Assembly (NCBI GenBank): GCA_025937035.1
Contig: JAICSG010000080.1
Location: 1-10,338, forward strand
Source of the DNA: Thermoanaerobaculia bacterium
GTDB lineage: Bacteria > Acidobacteriota > Thermoanaerobaculia > Multivoradales > UBA5704
Length of the DNA stretch: 10,338 bases
Reading direction: 5' to 3'
This document shows positions 7,280 through 10,338 of the stretch, piece by piece. Position 1 is the first letter of the stretch, and each line of letters begins with the position of its first letter. Position numbers and translations under genes: made by a program. Below the pieces are notes generated by a model. That model saw nothing but the letters and a program-made list of their open reading frames with translations, made no database searches and was not told the DNA's origin.

Positions 7280-8443
7280 TCAGGCCGCCGCGGGGAGCTT
7301 CGTCCGCACGGCCTGGGTCGCGTCGCCGTCCGGCTGGATGGCGTCGCAGTCGAGCGTCCTGTATTCCTCGATCTGGTAGCTGGCCGGCAGGTTCGGCGGC
7401 CGGTAGTCCGCCACCTTGTCCAGCCGGTCGAGCACGCTGCGATGGATGAAGTAACCGTCCTTCATCCTGCGCCGCCGGCCCCGGTGGAGCGAGAACGTGC
7501 CTCGCTGGAGGGTCCGGTTCATCGGCAGGTATTCGAGGACCCACCAGCCGCCGTGCAGGGACGGGTGGAGCGGGGCGGCGCAATCGGGAGCCGCGAACGG
7601 CCCGCCATCCTCCTCGGTGTCGCACCCCTGGACCACCCTGCGGCACTTGCCCGCGTCCAGCAGGAGCCCCTGCCCGGCGGCCTCCGCCAGCATCCATTCG
7701 AGGGTGATCTTGGAAAGGCCGCAGTCCTTCTCCGGATACGAGCCGCCGACGTCCGAGTGGACGCCCGCGAACCAGACCTGCTTGACGTCCTGGGGCGGCT
7801 TGTACGTCTCTCCCCAGAGGTTCTGCGGGTAGTAGGCCCGCCGCTCGTCGATCGAGATCGCGTGACGGACGACCTTCGGATCCGGGTTGTTCGTGGCGAA
7901 CGGGAAGGTCCTCCTGTGGAAGGCCCAGCCGACGGAGGTCACCGTGTCCCAGACGCCGAGAAAATGCGGCTTGCACTCCCGCGAGTAGGTCGCCTTGAAC
8001 CGGGCGGCCATCTTCCCCATGTCCGGCCCCGAATTCAGATATTCCTGATAGGCGTAGGGGATCATGTTCTCGTTGTTGGGCGCCAGCAGGCCGCAGGCGT
8101 GGAGCATGCCGGCCAGCGCGCGCACGGTGAGCGCGCCGCGGCTGAAGCCGAACAGGAACAGGTTGTCCCCCTCCTGATAATTCTCCATCAGGTAGGAGTA
8201 GGCCTCGCCGATGTTGTCCGCCACGCCGTAGCCGAACGCCAGGCCGAACAGTCTGGAGACCTTCTTCGAGAGCGGCGTGAGCAGACGCCGGTCGCCCAGG
8301 GTGCCGACCCCGGGGTCGTAGTACGTGAGCTGCCGGGCCGGGTCTTTCTTCAGGATGCTGTAAAGCTTGACGACGTTGGAGTTTTCGGCGCCGAACTGGT
8401 TCGACGTCCCATCGAGGCAGACGACGATGTTCTTTCCGGGCAT
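7280..8443 (-). CDS. DUF2235 domain alpha/beta-hydrolase (Tle1-like fold)
   Basis: The 387-aa protein has no signal or membrane segment. The N-terminus 'IVVCLDGTSN' (D11) is the standard DUF2235 start. The nucleophile elbow is GFSRGA with S101. The other expected catalytic blocks are VWDTV (D166), 'GVHSDVGGSY' (H229, D231) and a late 'FIHRSVLDR' (H334), so the hydrolase core looks intact. The family includes the type VI secretion phospholipase effectors Tle1, but many members are stand-alone proteins of unknown substrate. This one has no PAAR, VgrG or signal in view, so 'lipase-like hydrolase, substrate unknown' is the safest call. GAGAGGTG lies just upstream of the ATG. It is followed by nadE (62 bases), probably in one transcript, and preceded by a membrane protein gene on the same strand. 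Confidence 0.88.
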   Translation of the reverse strand: MPGKNIVVCLDGTSNQFGAENSNVVKLYSILKKDPARQLTYYDPGVGTLGDRRLLTPLSKKVSRLFGLAFGYGVADNIGEAYSYLMENYQEGDNLFLFGFSRGALTVRALAGMLHACGLLAPNNENMIPYAYQEYLNSGPDMGKMAARFKATYSRECKPHFLGVWDTVTSVGWAFHRRTFPFATNNPDPKVVRHAISIDERRAYYPQNLWGETYKPPQDVKQVWFAGVHSDVGGSYPEKDCGLSKITLEWMLAEAAGQGLLLDAGKCRRVVQGCDTEEDGGPFAAPDCAAPLHPSLHGGWWVLEYLPMNRTLQRGTFSLHRGRRRRMKDGYFIHRSVLDRLDKVADYRPPNLPASYQIEEYRTLDCDAIQPDGDATQAVRTKLPAAA

Positions 8444-8549
8444 GGGGCACCTCTCAGAGGTCGAGAAGCACGTTCAGATCATTGATCAGATATTCACCAT
8501 ACCACAGCAACCGGAGGAATGAGAAATTGAAACATTCGACAGCGTCTCT
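8444..8549 (-). promoter_or_regulatory. AT-richer spacer upstream of the DUF2235-nadE operon
   Basis: The 106 bases between the membrane-protein gene and the DUF2235 gene are clearly less GC-rich than their surroundings. They contain a small dyad GATCA-T-TGATC (8477-8487). This is the likely promoter region of the downstream pair. I cannot assign -35/-10 boxes with confidence. Confidence 0.3.
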
Positions 8550-9134
8550 TCAGGTGAACGTCTCGGCCGCCATCCGCACCCGCTCGTGCTCGGCCACCAA
8601 CCGCCGGAGCTTGGTCGAGATATAGAGGCCGACGCTGAAGAGGCAGCAGAACCCGAGGAACCCCTCGAGCCGCGCCAGGAGCAGGCCGAGGAGCAGGAAG
8701 AGGCCCAGGACGCCCCCGGACATCATCGAGACCGGCGAATTCTCCCGGACGAACCGCGAGATCTCCAGCGGCCACTTGAAGACCCAGAAGAGGTTGAAGA
8801 ACGGGATGAAGTGACGGCCGACCGCCCGGCCGGGCGTGATCGGATACGTCGACTGTCCGCCCACGTACGGGGCGATCTGGTTGAGGATGCGGTGGAACCG
8901 GTGCACGCAGAAAAGCCAGTAGATCCAGCAGATGATGGTGACCAGAACCGAGAGCACGGCGAAGCTCTCGGCGCCTTGGGTCCCCTCCACGGCGCCGCCT
9001 GCCACCGCGAAGATCTCCGTCACCAGGCAGGCGAACGCCAGGACGAAGCCGATCCAGATCCGCGGCAGCGGCGGTGGGGGCTCGGGGTTATAGGTGGCCT
9101 GGTCGCCGTTCAGGTCGAGCATGGTCACGCTCAT
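8550..9134 (-). CDS. DUF4328-like four-helix membrane protein
   Basis: The 194-aa protein starts with a Pro-rich segment (PEPPPPLP, 17-24). Hydrophobic segments lie at about 26-46, 56-76, 137-152 and 157-174, and an amphipathic or re-entrant region (HFIPFFNLFWVFKWPLEI) at about 108-125. The pattern 'W...F..HRILN', then 'YPITPGRAVGRHFIPFFNLF', resembles DUF4328, a family of small integral membrane proteins without known function. The C-terminus is charged (about 175-194) and probably cytoplasmic. ATG at 9134 is chosen because AGAGGAG (minus strand, 9147-9141) sits six bases upstream. The frame continues to an ATG at 9281, but that extension would overlap the divergent kinase gene and is not protein-like. 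Its function is unknown; it may be linked to the DUF2235 protein encoded next on the same strand. Confidence 0.75.
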   Translation of the reverse strand: MSVTMLDLNGDQATYNPEPPPPLPRIWIGFVLAFACLVTEIFAVAGGAVEGTQGAESFAVLSVLVTIICWIYWLFCVHRFHRILNQIAPYVGGQSTYPITPGRAVGRHFIPFFNLFWVFKWPLEISRFVRENSPVSMMSGGVLGLFLLLGLLLARLEGFLGFCCLFSVGLYISTKLRRLVAEHERVRMAAETFT

Positions 9135-9252
9135 ACATCTCTCCTCTGAGAGGGAATGGCCCATCACGATAAACCATTTCGCCCCGTAATGCTCGCCGTA
9201 ACCTTCGCCCTCTAGGATGTCTCCATCGCAGGATTTCATTCGAGGTGCGGGG
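9135..9252. promoter_or_regulatory. Divergent intergenic region between membrane protein and kinase genes
   Basis: These 118 bases must hold the start signals for both divergent genes. The AT-richer core (about 9165-9200) is the likeliest promoter zone. A GAGGTG (9242-9247) precedes the kinase ATG. No clear operator or sigma-factor boxes were recognised. Confidence 0.35.
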
Positions 9253-10338
9253 ATGGCGCGAGAGACCGTGCTGCAATCCAACTATTTCCAGGAGGACACG
9301 CTGACCTGCGCCCTCGTGGCGGAGCCGGAGGCCGACCGCCTCCTCGGGCGGAAGGTCGGCACGATCCGCATCCACAAGCTGCTGGGCGAGGGCGGCATGG
9401 GAGCCGTCTACGCGGGGTTCGACGAGCGGCTCCGGCGCGAGGTGGCGCTCAAGGCCATGCGCTCCGACTGCCTGACCTCCAACGGCCGGTCGCGCCTGCT
9501 GAGCGAGGCGCGGGTCCTCTCCCGGCTCAACCATCCGAACATCTGCGCCATCCACGACTTCGTCACCGGCGAGGCGACCGACTTCCTGGTCCTCGAGCTG
9601 ATCCCCGGCAAGACCCTGCGCGAGGCGATCCAGAACGGGATCGACCCGGCGGCCCGGCTCGGCGTCGCCGAGCGGATCGCCGACGCCCTGGTGGCCGCCC
9701 ACGCCCAGGGGATCATCCACCGCGACCTCAAGGCGAGCAACGTGATGCTGACCTGGGACGGCGGGGTGAAGGTGCTCGACTTCGGCATCGCCCGCCTCGG
9801 CGAGGACGCTCCGCTGATCGGAGGGCTCGACCCGGACCACACGGCCATGTTCCTGCCGGAGTCCGAGGAGTCGTTCCAGTTCGCCCGCACCGCGCCCGGC
9901 AAGGTGGCGGGCACGGCCGGCTGCATGAGCCCGGAGCAGGCGCGCGGCGAGGAGGTCTCCGTCGCCAGCGACATGTATTCCTTCGGGCTGCTGCTCCAGG
10001 AGCTGTTCACCGGCAAGCCGCCGTACACCCTCACCCTCAACGGCCTCGACCTCCTCCGGGAGGTCCAGAAGGGGCGCACCCTGCCGGTGACCGGGATCGA
10101 CGCGGACCTGGCCGACCTCATCGAGAGCCTGAAGTGCCTGGCACCCGAGAACCGCCCCTCGGCCTCGGAGGCCCTCCAGCGGCTGCGCTGGATCGGCGAC
10201 AAGCCGCGGCGGCGCAACCGGATGCTGGCGGCCGGGCTCGCCCTGCTGCTGCTCACCGCCGGGGTGGCTAAGTACACCTGGGACCTGCGCCAGGAGCGCG
10301 ACGCGGCGGTCCAGGCGCAGCAGGCGGCCGAGCTGAGC
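9253..10338 (+). CDS. Hanks-type Ser/Thr protein kinase with transmembrane segment (3' partial)
   Basis: The frame is open through the last base (362 codons), so the gene continues outside the window. Kinase landmarks: glycine loop GEGGMG (45-50), VALK with the ATP lysine K67, catalytic HRDLKASN (156-163), DFG (176-178), SPEQ (226-229) and DMYSFG. All catalytic residues are present. About 36 residues precede the kinase domain. A basic stretch (RRRNR) and one hydrophobic helix (about 324-338) follow, then a charged, Gln/Ala-rich segment that may begin a coiled coil or TPR-type extracytoplasmic sensor. The DFG-to-SPE activation segment is about 50 residues, longer than the usual 20-30. 'GTAGCMSPE' replaces the common GTxxYMSPE. 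ATG 9253 has GAGGTG five bases upstream; an in-frame ATG at 9217 is an alternative start. It is divergently transcribed from the membrane protein gene; substrate and signal are unknown. Confidence 0.93.
   Translation, partial: MARETVLQSNYFQEDTLTCALVAEPEADRLLGRKVGTIRIHKLLGEGGMGAVYAGFDERLRREVALKAMRSDCLTSNGRSRLLSEARVLSRLNHPNICAIHDFVTGEATDFLVLELIPGKTLREAIQNGIDPAARLGVAERIADALVAAHAQGIIHRDLKASNVMLTWDGGVKVLDFGIARLGEDAPLIGGLDPDHTAMFLPESEESFQFARTAPGKVAGTAGCMSPEQARGEEVSVASDMYSFGLLLQELFTGKPPYTLTLNGLDLLREVQKGRTLPVTGIDADLADLIESLKCLAPENRPSASEALQRLRWIGDKPRRRNRMLAAGLALLLLTAGVAKYTWDLRQERDAAVQAQQAAELS

Noticed and set aside
7280..8443. Calling the DUF2235 protein a type VI secretion effector
   Set aside because: No VgrG, PAAR, Hcp, adaptor or immunity-like lipoprotein is visible in the window, and many DUF2235 proteins are unrelated to secretion.
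7218..8450. Upstream extension of the nadE frame giving a 1038-residue fusion
   Set aside because: The extra 411 codons are out of frame with a clear DUF2235 protein on the same strand; nadE has its own start and ribosome site at 7217.
9135..9281. N-terminal extension of the membrane protein to an ATG at 9281
   Set aside because: It would overlap the divergent kinase start, lacks a ribosome site, and the added residues are not hydrophobic or signal-like; ATG 9134 has a good Shine-Dalgarno.
9408..10277. A 289-codon minus-strand frame opposite the kinase
   Set aside because: Ser/Arg-rich shadow of the kinase gene, which has a complete set of catalytic motifs on the plus strand.

Overview
The window is GC-rich (roughly two thirds G+C by eye) and densely coded, with short intergenic gaps. 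A Hanks-type receptor kinase, Tat-exported redox proteins, a SUKH/nuclease-type gene pair and GC-rich palindromic intergenic repeats suggest a large-genome environmental bacterium. Acidobacteriota (Thermoanaerobaculia-like) or a myxobacterium-like lineage fits best. This is inference from gene content; no rRNA or taxonomic marker gene other than nadE is present.

Layout. (1) 1-1547, plus strand: the 3' part of a protein with a nuclease-like NLVP/HxxN core and a polymorphic-toxin-style Pro/Gln-rich leader. It overlaps by one base (TAATG) a SUKH (SMI1/KNR4) family gene; together they look like a toxin-immunity pair. (2) 1548-1795: non-coding, with a GC-rich hairpin and the upstream region of the next operon. 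(3) 1796-5156, plus strand: three genes that all start with a twin-arginine-like signal. They encode a complete multicopper oxidase, a SCO1/SenC copper chaperone and an exported hemerythrin-domain protein. This is a plausible envelope copper/oxygen redox module in which SCO helps metallate the oxidase. (4) 5157-5333: a 145-bp composite palindromic element with perfect 30-bp terminal inverted repeats. It lies exactly between two convergent operons, and its inner hairpins are followed by T-runs in both directions, so it may act as a bidirectional terminator. (5) 5334-8443, minus strand: glutamine-dependent NAD+ synthetase (nadE) downstream of a DUF2235 alpha/beta-hydrolase (Tle1-like fold). (6) 8550-9134, minus strand: a small four-helix membrane protein resembling DUF4328. 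(7) 9253-end, plus strand, divergent: a Ser/Thr protein kinase with a transmembrane segment, running off the window. It is open to the last base.

Most genes here belong to recognisable families. The most unusual items are the toxin-immunity-like pair, the palindromic element (including a compensatory base-pair swap between its two inner hairpins), the triple-Tat MCO-SCO-hemerythrin cluster, and the kinase's enlarged activation segment.
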